Below, piece by piece: positions 18,512 to 27,885 of a stretch of 64,000 bases of DNA (the stretch's first letter is position 1; every line of letters begins with the position of its first letter). A program made the position numbers and the translations under genes. The stretch is from Planctomycetota bacterium (GTDB taxonomy: Bacteria > Planctomycetota > Planctomycetia > Pirellulales > Pirellulaceae). The DNA lies in NCBI GenBank assembly GCA_003671195.1, contig QWPJ01000072.1, positions 1-64,000 on the forward strand, given 5' to 3'. The notes below the pieces were generated by a model. The model had not been told where the DNA came from, did not search any database, and saw only the letters and a list, made by a program, of their open reading frames with translations.

Positions 18512-19282
18512 TTAGGCCAATCCCCCGAAACGTCGATCCCGTTTGACGAACTCGCCGACGGCTTCGATCAGATCCTGTTTGCCGAACTCAGGCCAAGCTT
18601 TGGGAGTGATCCAAATCTCGGAGTAGCTGATTTGCCAGAGTAAAAAGTTGCTGATTCGCAATTCGCCGCTGGTTCGGATCAAGAGATCGGGATCTGGAAG
18701 AGTGTTGGTATATAGGTGCTCGGAGATAGTCGCCTCGCAGATGTCCTGGGGACTGAGGTTTCCATTAGCGACCTCTTGGGAGATTTCCCGAACCGCGTCG
18801 ACGATTTCCTGGCGAGCCCCGTAGTTGATCGCAAGCACCAGCGTTTGTTTTGACCCATGCTTGCACCGATCGATCGCTTGCTCCATCACATCCAGGACGT
18901 CTTGGCTCAATCCGTCTCGACGGCCGATGACCATCAGACGAACTCCATTGGCGATAAGTCGCTTGGTTTGATTGATGAGGTAGGTTTTGAGGAGTCCCAT
19001 CAAGAAGTCGAGTTCGTCCTTGGGTCGTTTCCAGTTTTCGTTCGAAAAGCAATAGAGGGTCAGGTAGGGGATTCCGAGTTCCCCGCAAGTGGTCAGGGCG
19101 ACTTCGACGGAATTGGCGCCCTGGCGATGTCCTTCGATGCGTGGCAATCCCCGAGTTTTGGCCCATCTTCCGTTGCCATCCATGATGATTGCAACGTGCT
19201 TGGGAAAGCGAGCCGGATCGATGGCTTCAAGGGAACCAGAATGATGATCTACCTGTTTTTTTCGACCGAAGATGGCCATCAA
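18512..19282 (-). CDS. uppS: Isoprenyl transferase (undecaprenyl diphosphate synthase)
   Basis: The 256-residue product carries the cis-prenyltransferase signatures HVAIIMDGNGRWAKTRGLPR with GHRQGA, and the C-terminal RTSGELRISNFLLWQ plus EIWITPKAWPEF. It adds isopentenyl units to farnesyl diphosphate to give the undecaprenyl carrier needed for peptidoglycan-type, O-antigen and EPS precursors. The catalytic Asp lies in MDGNGR. The start at 19282 is an ATG-ATG pair. It lies 19 bp downstream of purA and upstream of the GGDEF gene, all on one strand. Confidence 0.95.
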   Translation of the reverse strand: MMAIFGRKKQVDHHSGSLEAIDPARFPKHVAIIMDGNGRWAKTRGLPRIEGHRQGANSVEVALTTCGELGIPYLTLYCFSNENWKRPKDELDFLMGLLKTYLINQTKRLIANGVRLMVIGRRDGLSQDVLDVMEQAIDRCKHGSKQTLVLAINYGARQEIVDAVREISQEVANGNLSPQDICEATISEHLYTNTLPDPDLLIRTSGELRISNFLLWQISYSEIWITPKAWPEFGKQDLIEAVGEFVKRDRRFGGLA

Positions 19283-19301
19283 TCCAACCTTGCGAAACCG
19301 A

Positions 19302-20591
19302 CTACATCAGAAAGATCGTCTGCTCACGGTCTGGTCCAACCGAAAGGACTCCTAGGGGAACCGAAACAAGTTCCGAGATGCGGTCCATGTACTTGCGGGC
19401 ATTGGTCGGGAAATCTTGGAGTGTCCGCACCTTGGTAACATCTTGGTTCCAGCCGGGGAGTGTTTCGTAGATGGGCTTGCATCGCCGCAGCGTGTCGGCT
19501 TGGCTTGGAAGTCGATCGATACGTTGTCCGTCGAGTTCGTAGGCCACACAGACTTGAAGTGTTTCGAAATGGCTCAGAACATCGAGCATCATCAGCGATA
19601 GATAATTCGCACCGCTCAGGCGGGCCGTGTACCGAACCGCTACTGCATCGAACCAACCGCAGCGTCTTGGGCGGCCTGTTGTAGTACCATACTCACGACC
19701 GATCTCCCGGATCTTGTTACCGGTCTGGTCGAGCAATTCGGTTGGAAAGGGGCCACCGCCGACGCGAGTCGAATAAGCTTTTGCGACTCCGATCATGCAC
19801 TCGATGGATCGGGGGGGAATGCCCGAACCGCTCGAAACTCCAACGCCAGATGCGTTGCTGCTGGTGACAAATGGGAATGTACCGTGGTCGATATCCAGCA
19901 AGGAGCCTTGGGCCCCTTCCATAAGAAGCTTCTTGTTGGCGTCGAGCTGATCGTGGAGAAAGTAGGTTGTATCGCAGATCATGCTTCCGAGAGAATCAGC
20001 CCAAGATCGACAAAGCGCGATGATTTTGTCGGCGTCTAGTTGGGCGATGTCTTCGGGGCTGGCCAAAGGGGCCAAGAGCGAACGCTTAGCGTGGACAATC
20101 TCTCGAATTCGGTCCGCTAACTGAGGACTTACTAGGTCGGCCATGCGGATCGCATGGGTTCGACCCACCTTGTCGCGATAACATGGACCGATGCCTCGGT
20201 TGGTGGTTCCTATGCTCTCGCCGCTGACGACGGTTTTGTTGATGGCTCGATCCTCGATCATGTGCCAAGGCATCACGACGTGAGCTCGTTCGCTGATCAT
20301 CAGATTGCTTCGCGGATGGATTCCCCGCGACTCGAGCCCAGTGATCTCTTGGATGAGCATGTTCGGTTCGATCACCACCCCTGGGCAGATCACGTTCTGA
20401 ATTTGGCTCGAGAGAATTCCCGAGGGGACATGATGCAGCTTGTAGACCTCCTTGCCCGTCACCACGGTGTGGCCAGCATTGGCACCACCTTGGTAACGAA
20501 CCACTACGTCGTAGTTGGGGGCCAGAAGGTCGACAAGTTTCCCTTTGGCTTCATCTCCCCATTGTAGGCCGATCACACAAGTCGCTGGCAC
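19302..20591 (-). CDS. purA: Adenylosuccinate synthase
   Basis: The 429-residue product starts with a GTG codon and the family hallmark [14 protein letters not shown], followed by [12 protein letters not shown], the IMP-binding and GTP-binding regions ([33 protein letters not shown]), and [16 protein letters not shown]. It makes adenylosuccinate from IMP, aspartate and GTP in purine synthesis. The usual GDEGKGK glycine is Ala here; I recall this variant in planctomycete sequences, so it is probably functional. The length is normal. Confidence 0.97.
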   Translation of the reverse strand: MPATCVIGLQWGDEAKGKLVDLLAPNYDVVVRYQGGANAGHTVVTGKEVYKLHHVPSGILSSQIQNVICPGVVIEPNMLIQEITGLESRGIHPRSNLMISERAHVVMPWHMIEDRAINKTVVSGESIGTTNRGIGPCYRDKVGRTHAIRMADLVSPQLADRIREIVHAKRSLLAPLASPEDIAQLDADKIIALCRSWADSLGSMICDTTYFLHDQLDANKKLLMEGAQGSLLDIDHGTFPFVTSSNASGVGVSSGSGIPPRSIECMIGVAKAYSTRVGGGPFPTELLDQTGNKIREIGREYGTTTGRPRRCGWFDAVAVRYTARLSGANYLSLMMLDVLSHFETLQVCVAYELDGQRIDRLPSQADTLRRCKPIYETLPGWNQDVTKVRTLQDFPTNARKYMDRISELVSVPLGVLSVGPDREQTIFLM

Positions 20592-20662
20592 AGGTATTTC
20601 CCGTCTAAAAGTGGTCCGAAAAGTTCTAGAGTCTATGGCCTAGAGGCTTGGAGCGTCAAGGC

Positions 20663-20848
20663 TTAACCGCGGCCGCCCTCGCAACAGGTCTCGCAGATCC
20701 TGTGGCAACGGCTGCAGTGGTACTTGGCTCGGATTTCGACTAGTCGGCCACTACAGACTGGGCAGCAAGGAATGCTTGAGAGCTCCATGACGACCGGGTC
20801 TTGGCGAATCGGTGTTGGCTCGGGGTTTGGAGTGCTTTTCGGATCCAT
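20663..20848 (-). CDS. Small zinc-ribbon protein
   Basis: This 61-residue product contains CPVCSGRL, then CSRCHRICETCCEGG, giving three CxxC-type pairs typical of a zinc ribbon. The N-terminal 25 residues are Pro-rich. Composition and conserved-looking cysteine spacing support a real gene despite its size. It lies 72 bp upstream of the purA GTG, on the same strand. A binding or accessory role in nucleic acid or protein interactions is possible; no function is assigned. Confidence 0.6.
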   Translation of the reverse strand: MDPKSTPNPEPTPIRQDPVVMELSSIPCCPVCSGRLVEIRAKYHCSRCHRICETCCEGGRG

Positions 20849-20880
20849 AGTATTGATGTGTCTGGTCGATTTCTTCGATC

Positions 20881-20921
20881 GGTTTCTTTCGGGCGGTTTC
20901 TTTCGGGCGCTTTCTTAGGGC
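20881..20921. repeat. Tandem 14-bp repeat, two exact copies and one degenerate
   Basis: GGTTTCTTTCGGGC occurs at 20881-20894 and 20895-20908, followed by the degenerate GCTTTCTTAGGGC at 20909-20921. On the minus strand this lies just upstream of the zinc-ribbon gene. Confidence 0.8.
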
Positions 20922-21133
20922 GATTCTTCCGAGCTCGCTTGAAGCGACCTTTTGTACCGAGGGTTTCCGAATTACCATTAGCCTCCGGCCTTCTGGAGTC
21001 GACCGCGCTGGGCACTTTAGCGATGCTGACTGGGTACAGAATGAGTACGGATTGCCGGGGTTATCTTAGCAGAAGTCCGAGTGGGTTTTGATTCGGAGGG
21101 GTTTTCCAGAGTGAATTTCGCCAGATGGTTTTC

Positions 21134-21165
21134 CCAGATTAGGATTTTGCCAGATTAGGATTTTG
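21134..21165. repeat. Two exact 16-bp direct repeats abutting a start codon
   Basis: CCAGATTAGGATTTTG occurs at 21134-21149 and 21150-21165, with related partial copies (CCAGA at about 21107 and 21121) upstream. The ATG at 21167 follows directly, so the AGGAT core of each unit could act as a ribosome site, the second being the better spaced. Confidence 0.75.
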
Positions 21166-21166
21166 T

Positions 21167-21853
21167 ATGGCCCTTGAACCGGACACCAAAGGTCGGAGCA
21201 TCCGATGGCCCGCTTGGCTGCGCGCTGCGGTGTCGGTCGTCCTGGTCCTTCATTTCGGATTGATCTCGTTGGTCTACTTCTCGAACAACAGTTTGAGTCG
21301 CATGCCGATTGCCGACAATGCGCTTATAAAGATGCAGCCTTACCTTGTTGGATTGGGCTGGTACACCGAGTTGCTACCTATGTCGATCGTCGGTTCGGAA
21401 TCCTTCGACCGTCCTGTCCAAATCGACTACCGCACCGACCGCAGCGGCCGGACGTGGACTGCTTGGATCGACTCGGCCAATTCGGACGCCCGCTGGAGAC
21501 GTCTTTCGCAACTTGCAGGAGCCCTGGCGAGCAACGAGGACGAGGAAGGTTTCGGATTGATCGCTCTTTCTTTGGTCCAGCGAGCCAGAGCCCAGGGGTT
21601 GGAGATCGATCAAATTCGCTTTACGGCCCAGGACTCGACGGGCAAGGGCAACGGGACGCTTTATCAAGCAACCGTGATTCCAATGGCAAACGGGGAATTG
21701 ACACTGGTGCCTTCGATAGACGCGACCAGGACCGTCCCTGTGACAAAAGTCCCTGTGACGAAAGCCCAAACTTCATCGAACAATCCTGCGGGTGCGAGCA
21801 ACCCTGGCACTGGCGATTCTGCGGAATCAGGAGCTATGCGTGGAACGAACTGA
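21167..21853 (+). CDS. Single-pass membrane protein, HTTM-gene partner, function unknown
   Basis: The 228-residue product has one N-terminal membrane helix (about residues 19-40), then an extracytoplasmic segment that includes LVGLGWYTELLPM and DSANSDARWRRLSQLAGALAS, and ends in a Thr/Ser/Ala-rich tail. No catalytic motif is visible. It overlaps the following HTTM gene by 14 bases if that gene starts at GTG 21840, so the two probably work together at the membrane. Confidence 0.7.
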   Translation: MALEPDTKGRSIRWPAWLRAAVSVVLVLHFGLISLVYFSNNSLSRMPIADNALIKMQPYLVGLGWYTELLPMSIVGSESFDRPVQIDYRTDRSGRTWTAWIDSANSDARWRRLSQLAGALASNEDEEGFGLIALSLVQRARAQGLEIDQIRFTAQDSTGKGNGTLYQATVIPMANGELTLVPSIDATRTVPVTKVPVTKAQTSSNNPAGASNPGTGDSAESGAMRGTN

Positions 21854-22763
21854 GTTGGCGAGCTTCGCGGATGGGTTAAAGCAACTGCCCGGAACCTGGG
21901 ACGAGTTTTGGTTTTCCCCTGTGTCTCTAGCCTCAATGGCCCGGGTAAGGCAGCTCTTTGCGCTGACCATTGCGTTTCAATTCGTGTCGTATCTGTTTTG
22001 GGTTCCCCAGTGGCTCTCGGGCGACGGCTGGCTAGGATCCCAAGCGGGTCGGTATTTGATCGGCCAAGGGATGCCCGATACGGGCAGCCAATACCGCTGG
22101 TCGATTTTGTACTTGCTTACCAGTCCGCTGGCTGGCCAAGCAGTGTGTGTGATCGGATTCCTGGCGAGTGTTTTGATGTTCCTGGGAATCGGACATCGCA
22201 TCGCGCCCATTTTGGCTTGGGCCTGCATGATGATGGTTCATCATCGGGCCCCTTGGTTGACGATGCCATCGGAGATTCTAATGTCAGCCGGGCTTTTCTA
22301 TTTGGCCATCGAGCCGGGTGAGAGGCTGTTCCTGAAGAGTTCGCTCAAGGAATCCGCAGATCGGTATAGTGTGCTTGCGAACATCGGCCTACGATGCCTG
22401 CAAATTCATTGGGTTTTATGGGTAGCATTGTCGCTTGCCAGCATGCTGCAGCAACCGGTTTGGTGGAACGGGGATGCCATTGGACTGCTTTCGGAGCAAG
22501 GCTCTGGTTGGTTAGGGAAAATCTCCAGGAACGCTGGGCTCGGGCAATGCATCGGCTTGGTGTTCTTGATGCTTCATCCGTTAAGCTTGGTATGTCTTTG
22601 CAATCGAAGGTTGCGAAGTCTAGGGGTCGTTTTTACGATCCTGCTTGGAATGGGTTATATTCTCCTTACCGGTGACTTGCTGCTGGGTTTGATCGCTGGA
22701 GCTTACGCGCTGGCATTCGTTCCAGAGAGCATTCGCATGAGGGATCTTCCTCGAAAAATCTGA
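21840..22763 (+). CDS. HTTM-domain (vitamin K-dependent carboxylase-like) membrane protein
   Basis: The GTG at 21840 is favoured because CAGGAG sits six bases upstream and the overlap with the previous gene is only 14 bases; the alternative ATG at 21792 lacks a ribosome site. The product, about 307 residues, has multiple membrane segments and HTTM-like features: an initial RVRQLFALTIAFQFVSYLFW helix, then SQYRWSILYL and a HHRAPWLTMPSEILM segment. HTTM proteins share the fold of vitamin K-dependent gamma-carboxylase, but most bacterial ones have unknown activity. Membrane carboxylation or lipid modification is speculative. Confidence 0.7.
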   Translation: MERTELASFADGLKQLPGTWDEFWFSPVSLASMARVRQLFALTIAFQFVSYLFWVPQWLSGDGWLGSQAGRYLIGQGMPDTGSQYRWSILYLLTSPLAGQAVCVIGFLASVLMFLGIGHRIAPILAWACMMMVHHRAPWLTMPSEILMSAGLFYLAIEPGERLFLKSSLKESADRYSVLANIGLRCLQIHWVLWVALSLASMLQQPVWWNGDAIGLLSEQGSGWLGKISRNAGLGQCIGLVFLMLHPLSLVCLCNRRLRSLGVVFTILLGMGYILLTGDLLLGLIAGAYALAFVPESIRMRDLPRKI

Positions 22764-22780
22764 TACAATCCTGGTTTTGC

Positions 22781-22848
22781 TGCACCGTGTGGATTTGCCG
22801 TGCTGTGTAGATTTACTGCTCTGTGTAGCTTTACTGCGCTGTGTAAAA
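22781..22848. repeat. Four imperfect 18-bp tandem repeats
   Basis: Units share the core CTGTGTAG-TTTAC (first copy CCGTGTGGATTTGC). They run 22781-22848, between the HTTM gene and the TIM-barrel gene, in the leader of the latter. Possibly slippage-derived or a regulatory array. Confidence 0.65.
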
Positions 22849-22894
22849 GCGATTTCCAAACGCAGCCGACCGAAACTCTCTCGATACAAAAAGA

Positions 22895-23902
22895 ATGCCA
22901 ACCCAAGACGATTCCCCGTTCAAGCCTGAAACAACACGTGGCGTACGTCGCGAATCCGGCCGGATTCCAAGACGCGATGTGTTAACTGTAGCCGCAGGAG
23001 CCGTGGTCCTTGGCGCGACCCTGGATTCCTCGATGGTCTCCCTAGCTTCATCGGCCTTAACCAACCTCCCTGGAGTTTCGAAATTGAAATACTGTCTGAA
23101 TACAAGCACCATTCATGGCGAAGTGATCCCGATTGTCGAACAAGTCTCGATTGCTCAGAAAGCAGGCTACGACTCTTTAGAGATCTGGCTTAGGGATGTC
23201 GACAAGTACACCTCCGGTGGAGGCAGTCTTAGCGATTTGCGCAAGCGAATCGCCGATGCGGGATTGACTCTCGAAAGCGCGATAGCTTTTGCACCTTGGA
23301 TCCTGAGCGACTTGGAAGCACACAAAAAAGCGTTGGAGCAGGCCAAGAAGGAAATGGAGATTGTGGTGGCTCTAGGTGGCAAGCGAATTGCGGCCCCACC
23401 TGCGGGAGCCGTCGATGGGGAGTTGCTCAATCTCGATGTCGCTGGCGAGCGTTATCGAGCCCTGCTGGAGCTTGGGCGAACCGTCGGTTGTCTTCCAATG
23501 CTCGAGGTGTGGGGTTTCTCGAAAAATCTATCGAAGTTATCGGAGGTATTGCATGTCGCGGCCGCCGCGCAGCACCCGGATGCTTGTGTGCTGCCTGATG
23601 TCTACCATCTTTACAAGGGTGGATCGAACTTCAACGACTTAGGATTGCTTGCAGGCACCAAGATTCCTGTATTTCACATGAACGATTATCCGGACATGGT
23701 GCGCGATAAGATTTCCGATGCAGATCGGGTTTACCCTGGCGACGGCATCGCTCCGATTGGAGAGATTCTTAAGACGGTCATGGCAAGTGGATTCAACGGG
23801 GTGCTATCCCTGGAACTCTTCAATCGCGAGTACTGGAAACTCGATCCGCTCGAGAATGCCACCGTGGGTCTGAAGAAGATGAAGAGTGTGATACCTGCGT
23901 AA
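22895..23902 (+). CDS. Tat-type secreted sugar isomerase/epimerase-like TIM-barrel protein
   Basis: The 335-residue product begins with a twin-arginine-like leader (RIPRRDVLTVAAGAVVLGA). Residues about 65-330 resemble the xylose isomerase-like/hydroxypyruvate isomerase TIM barrel: KYCLNTSTIHG, GYDSLEIW, LPMLEVWGFSKN, VLPDVYHLYKGG, HMNDYP, PGDGIAPIGEIL, GVLSLELFNREYW. Metal-binding acidic and His residues are present in the expected strand ends. Planctomycetes have many such proteins, often with unknown sugar substrates. The start lacks a strong ribosome site. Peptide transporters follow on the same strand. Confidence 0.8.
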   Translation: MPTQDDSPFKPETTRGVRRESGRIPRRDVLTVAAGAVVLGATLDSSMVSLASSALTNLPGVSKLKYCLNTSTIHGEVIPIVEQVSIAQKAGYDSLEIWLRDVDKYTSGGGSLSDLRKRIADAGLTLESAIAFAPWILSDLEAHKKALEQAKKEMEIVVALGGKRIAAPPAGAVDGELLNLDVAGERYRALLELGRTVGCLPMLEVWGFSKNLSKLSEVLHVAAAAQHPDACVLPDVYHLYKGGSNFNDLGLLAGTKIPVFHMNDYPDMVRDKISDADRVYPGDGIAPIGEILKTVMASGFNGVLSLELFNREYWKLDPLENATVGLKKMKSVIPA

Positions 23903-23969
23903 TTCGATACCGATACGAAAACCGTTTTGAAACCGAGCCATTGAGCGAAGGCCTAGGAGATTTTTTTGA

Positions 23970-25526
23970 ATGAGCAATAACCCCAGCGAGACCGATCCGT
24001 ACGATTCCTCGGAGCTATCCGACCAACGCGCAGGCCTCTCGACCGACGAAGTTCCCGGCTATGTCGCACCTCCTGAGGGGGATTTCCTGGGTCATCCAAG
24101 TTCGCTCTGGATGCTCTTCTCGACCGAATTCTGGGAGCGTTTCTGTTATTACGGAATGCGCGCCATGCTGGCCGTGTACGTGGCGGATACATTTTTCGGC
24201 GACTTGGCCAAGGACCTCGCTGAGAAGCAAGCAAGCCTTACCTACGGAGGTTTTACCTCGTTGGTCTACGCGACGGGAATCTTCGGAGGGTTGATCGCAG
24301 ATCGATTTCTGGGATATCAACGCTCGATCCTCCTTGGAGGATTGCTGATGGCGGTCGGAATGTTTCTGCTTCTCTTCAAGGATCTCAATATTTTCCTCGT
24401 CGGCCTATCGATCATGGTGGCAGGAAACGGATTGTTCAAGCCGAATATTTCGTCGATGGTCGGAAAGCTCTATTCACCGCAAGATCCTAGACGCGATTCT
24501 GGGTTTACGATTTTTTATATGGGGATCAACGCAGGCGCGTTTTTTGCTCCAATTATCTGCGCCTCGATGATCGGTGTTTGGTACGGTAGGCAATATGGTT
24601 TCCTCGCGGCGGGTATCGGGATGATTCTCGGGATCATCATCTTCCAGTTCAACAAGGGAATGCTGGGGGCCGTAGGTCTTCCCCCCAAAGGTCGTGAAGG
24701 TCTCGGACCGATCATGATCGTACTTGCTGGTGCATTGGCGATTGTGCCGATCATTTTTCTTTTGCTCAGCCAGAGCACCCTACTGGGCTACGTACTGATG
24801 GCGATGATGGTCGGATTAATCGTCTATTTCATCGTCAGCGGCATCCGAAGTGGCGAGAAAGTACAGCTTCAACGATACATCGCTATGATGGTTTTGTTCG
24901 TGGCCAATATTCTGTTTTGGGCTTTGTTTGAACAAGCAGGTTCTTCTCTAAACTTTTTTGCAAGAGACTTTGTTGAGTCCCCCTTTGATTTCTCGCTGTT
25001 CCAGAGTTTCAATGCATTCTTCATCATCGCTCTTGCCCCTTTGTTCGCGATGCTATGGCCTTGGCTCGACAAGAAGGGAGTGAATCCATCAATTCCAGCG
25101 AAATTCGCAATCGCACTGTTTTGTGTCGGCCTGGGCTTCTATGTGTTGGTATGGTCAATCAAGGGGACTGCTCCGAACGCCAAGGTCGCTTGGACCATCC
25201 TCGGAGTCACGTACTTGATCCATACCGTCGCCGAGCTTTGCCTCTCTCCGATCGGCCTTTCGATGGTCACCAAACTAGCCAAACCGAGCGATGTCGGTAT
25301 GGCGATGGGGGGTTGGTTTCTCTCTACGGCCATGGCGAACTACTTTGCAGGTTTGATCGCCGCGTTGGCATCCCAAGGCGGTGGGGGCCATGGCGAGAAT
25401 GAAGTTCGCAACATGGATCAGTATGCAACCGTGTTCACACAACTGTGGTGGCTCGGTGCAGGTTTCGGTTTGCTCTACCTAGTGATTTCACCATTCGTCA
25501 ACAAGTTGATGCATGGCGTGAAATAG
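23970..25526 (+). CDS. POT-family proton-dependent peptide transporter
   Basis: The ATG follows AGGAGA. The 518-residue product has about 12-14 membrane segments and the POT signature near the first helix (STEFWERFCYYGMRAMLAVY), a PTR2-type GNGLFKPNISSMVGKLY segment, and the FYMGINAGAF motif. It would import di- and tripeptides with protons (DtpT/PepT type). The ExxER motif is recognisable as EFWERF. It is followed by an OPT transporter after 74 bp. Confidence 0.92.
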   Translation: MSNNPSETDPYDSSELSDQRAGLSTDEVPGYVAPPEGDFLGHPSSLWMLFSTEFWERFCYYGMRAMLAVYVADTFFGDLAKDLAEKQASLTYGGFTSLVYATGIFGGLIADRFLGYQRSILLGGLLMAVGMFLLLFKDLNIFLVGLSIMVAGNGLFKPNISSMVGKLYSPQDPRRDSGFTIFYMGINAGAFFAPIICASMIGVWYGRQYGFLAAGIGMILGIIIFQFNKGMLGAVGLPPKGREGLGPIMIVLAGALAIVPIIFLLLSQSTLLGYVLMAMMVGLIVYFIVSGIRSGEKVQLQRYIAMMVLFVANILFWALFEQAGSSLNFFARDFVESPFDFSLFQSFNAFFIIALAPLFAMLWPWLDKKGVNPSIPAKFAIALFCVGLGFYVLVWSIKGTAPNAKVAWTILGVTYLIHTVAELCLSPIGLSMVTKLAKPSDVGMAMGGWFLSTAMANYFAGLIAALASQGGGGHGENEVRNMDQYATVFTQLWWLGAGFGLLYLVISPFVNKLMHGVK

Positions 25527-25540
25527 CTTGTAGTTGGTAT

Positions 25541-25554
25541 CGAAATCGATTTCG
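25541..25554. promoter_or_regulatory. 14-bp perfect palindrome between the two transporter genes
   Basis: CGAAATCGATTTCG is a perfect palindrome 46 bp before the OPT start codon. It might be an operator; the evidence is only the symmetry. Confidence 0.3.
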
Positions 25555-25600
25555 TTTCGGGTTTAGTTGGTAGGGTTGGAGAAGAATAAGGTCTAGTCGA

Positions 25601-27877
25601 ATGCAAGAGAACCAGTCCGACTTCAAACCCTACATCGCCAACGAATCGAATGTCCCGGAATTAACTTGGTTTCCCGTTCTTATCGGAGCGCTGCTTGGCA
25701 TCATCTTCGGAGCCTCTTCGATTTATTTGGTGCTTAAAGTCGGGCTGACCGTATCGGCCTCCATTCCGGTGGCCGTCTTGTCGATCACCCTTTTTCGAGC
25801 GATTAGCCAAATCACAGGCATTCGCAAAACCACCATCCTGGAAAACAACATTGTCCAAACCACCGGCTCGGCTGGTGAATCGCTGGCCTTTGGGGTTGGA
25901 CTGATCATGCCAGCTCTGCTGTTGCTTGGCTTTGATATCGATGTGGTGCGGGTCATGACCATCAGCATCTTTGGCGGTTTGCTCGGGATCCTGCTGATGA
26001 TCCCGCTTCGACAAGCGTTCATCGTCAAACAGCATGGGAAACTGACGTTTCCTGAAGGTAGGGCATGTGCCGAGGTCCTCTTGGCAGGAGAAAAGGGAGG
26101 GGCCACCGCCTCGATGGTTTTCGCCGGATTCGGACTTGGGTTCCTCTACCAGTTTGCCATGCAGGCACTTAAATTCTGGCGAGAAGAGGCATCCATGCCT
26201 CTGTTCTCAACCGTCGCCGGGAAAACCGTCGGACTCAAAGGTGCCTTGCTTTCGATCGAAGTGGCGCCGAGTTTGCTCGGAGTCGGTTACATCATCGGCC
26301 CAAAAATTGCGAGCATCATGGTCGCAGGTGGCGTTCTAGCCTACTTGGTCATCGCTCCAATGATCGTGACTTTTGGCGAGGGATTAACGACGATGGTCGA
26401 GCCCGGTACGAAGCTGATTCGGGACATGTCGCCCGGTGAATTGCGGTCCTCCTACATCCTCTACATCGGAGCAGGGGCGGTCGCGGCCGGTGGAATCCTG
26501 AGTATGATCAAGGCCATGCCGGTGATTCTTGGGGCCGTATTCACCAGCTTCGGCGACTTGGTCTCAAGCCGCTCAGGCCAAGGAGCCCGTAAGCTTCGAA
26601 CCGATACCGACTTGCCCATTCCATTAGTGCTCACTGCAAGTCTGATTCTCGTGGCATCCTTGATGGCCGTGCCGCAACTCGGTTTGGGCTTCGGGTTTAC
26701 GGGTTTAGTGGCCGCTATCATGATTGTTGTCTTCGGGTTCTTGTTCGTGACCGTTGCCTCGCGTCTGACCGGCGAAATCGGCTCGTCGTCGAATCCGATC
26801 TCAGGAATGACTGTCGCTACGTTGCTCCTGACCTGCCTGATCTTGCTGGCGCTCGACGGCTTTGGTTGGCTCAGTATCAACAAAGAAATTAAGCTTACCG
26901 CTCTGACGATCGCTGGCGTAGTCTGCATCGCCTCGTCCAACGGTGGCAGCACTGCTCAGGCTCTAAAGACCGGTCATTTGATCGGTGCGACCCCTAGGTC
27001 CCAGCAGATCGCCATCCTTATCGGTGCACTGACCAGCGCACTTGTCGTTGGTCTTGTTCTCTTAGCCTTGAACGAAGCCAACACAACCTACAGCAAGAAT
27101 GCCGTCAAGCCTTACCAGGATATCAAGCTCGATGTCACAGGCTTACCGAAAGACAACGTGCATTCGGGGGATTACTCGAACGATAAAAACCAGTACTATG
27201 TCTTGAATCTCGGCAGAGCCGAAACCGACAAGTCTGTGCCGCCAGGCAGGTATTTGCTCGATGAACAAGGAACCCCGGTGTACCTTGTCGACCCTGCGAT
27301 CAACGGCAGTTTGAAGCAGGATGACGAAGGGCGAGATGTTTCGAAAAGCAAGTTCGATGCGCCCAAAACTGTCTTGATGCAATTGATCATCGACGGCATT
27401 CTCGATCGGAGACTCCCGTGGGGTCTGGTCTTGATCGGTGTCGTGATCGCCGTCACGCTTGAGCTCAGTGGTGTGGCCAGTTTACCGTTTGCCGTAGGGG
27501 TCTACCTGCCACTTTCAGCTTCGACGCCGATCTTTGTCGGCGGGGTCATCCGCTGGTTGGTCGATTCGTACCATCGCGTACCGAAAGACAAGGAGGACGA
27601 TTCGAGTCCTGCGGTGTTGCTGAGTTCCGGATACATCGCTGGCGGAGCGATCGCGGCGGTTCTGATTTCCTTTTTGAACTTCAGAAAGGAATGGTTGGAA
27701 GCGTTGGACCTTTCGGCTTGGCTAGGATGGGAAGAGAAGGGCAAGTTGCTGGCAGAACAAGGGGATGTCTATCGTTCGTTCCTCTTTTCGAATGGCCCGG
27801 CCTTGATCGCTTTTGGAGCTTTGGCGGTTGTCCTCCTGATCGTCGGTGTTCTTCGCAAAAAAAGTGCAATCGAGTAA
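25601..27877 (+). CDS. OPT-family oligopeptide transporter
   Basis: The 758-residue, highly hydrophobic product matches the oligopeptide transporter (OPT) superfamily: an N-terminal LTWFPVLIGALLGIIFGASSIYLVLKVGLTVSASIPVAVL segment, NIVQTTGSAGESLAFGVG, FPEGRACAEVL, and SSNGGSTAQALKTGHLIG. A ribosome site GGAGAAG lies upstream. OPT proteins move oligopeptides, metal chelates or siderophore-like compounds; the substrate is unknown. The extramembrane segment at about residues 500-580 is longer than in many OPTs. The adjacency to POT suggests peptide uptake. Confidence 0.92.
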   Translation: MQENQSDFKPYIANESNVPELTWFPVLIGALLGIIFGASSIYLVLKVGLTVSASIPVAVLSITLFRAISQITGIRKTTILENNIVQTTGSAGESLAFGVGLIMPALLLLGFDIDVVRVMTISIFGGLLGILLMIPLRQAFIVKQHGKLTFPEGRACAEVLLAGEKGGATASMVFAGFGLGFLYQFAMQALKFWREEASMPLFSTVAGKTVGLKGALLSIEVAPSLLGVGYIIGPKIASIMVAGGVLAYLVIAPMIVTFGEGLTTMVEPGTKLIRDMSPGELRSSYILYIGAGAVAAGGILSMIKAMPVILGAVFTSFGDLVSSRSGQGARKLRTDTDLPIPLVLTASLILVASLMAVPQLGLGFGFTGLVAAIMIVVFGFLFVTVASRLTGEIGSSSNPISGMTVATLLLTCLILLALDGFGWLSINKEIKLTALTIAGVVCIASSNGGSTAQALKTGHLIGATPRSQQIAILIGALTSALVVGLVLLALNEANTTYSKNAVKPYQDIKLDVTGLPKDNVHSGDYSNDKNQYYVLNLGRAETDKSVPPGRYLLDEQGTPVYLVDPAINGSLKQDDEGRDVSKSKFDAPKTVLMQLIIDGILDRRLPWGLVLIGVVIAVTLELSGVASLPFAVGVYLPLSASTPIFVGGVIRWLVDSYHRVPKDKEDDSSPAVLLSSGYIAGGAIAAVLISFLNFRKEWLEALDLSAWLGWEEKGKLLAEQGDVYRSFLFSNGPALIAFGALAVVLLIVGVLRKKSAIE

Positions 27878-27885
27878 TCCAAGTG

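Larger units (their letters stand above)
20849..21166. other. Intergenic region between divergent genes with short direct repeats
   Basis: These 318 bases hold no convincing gene. Two clusters of short direct repeats stand out, one near 20881-20921 and one ending directly at the next start codon. Promoters for both divergent genes are expected here. Confidence 0.5.
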
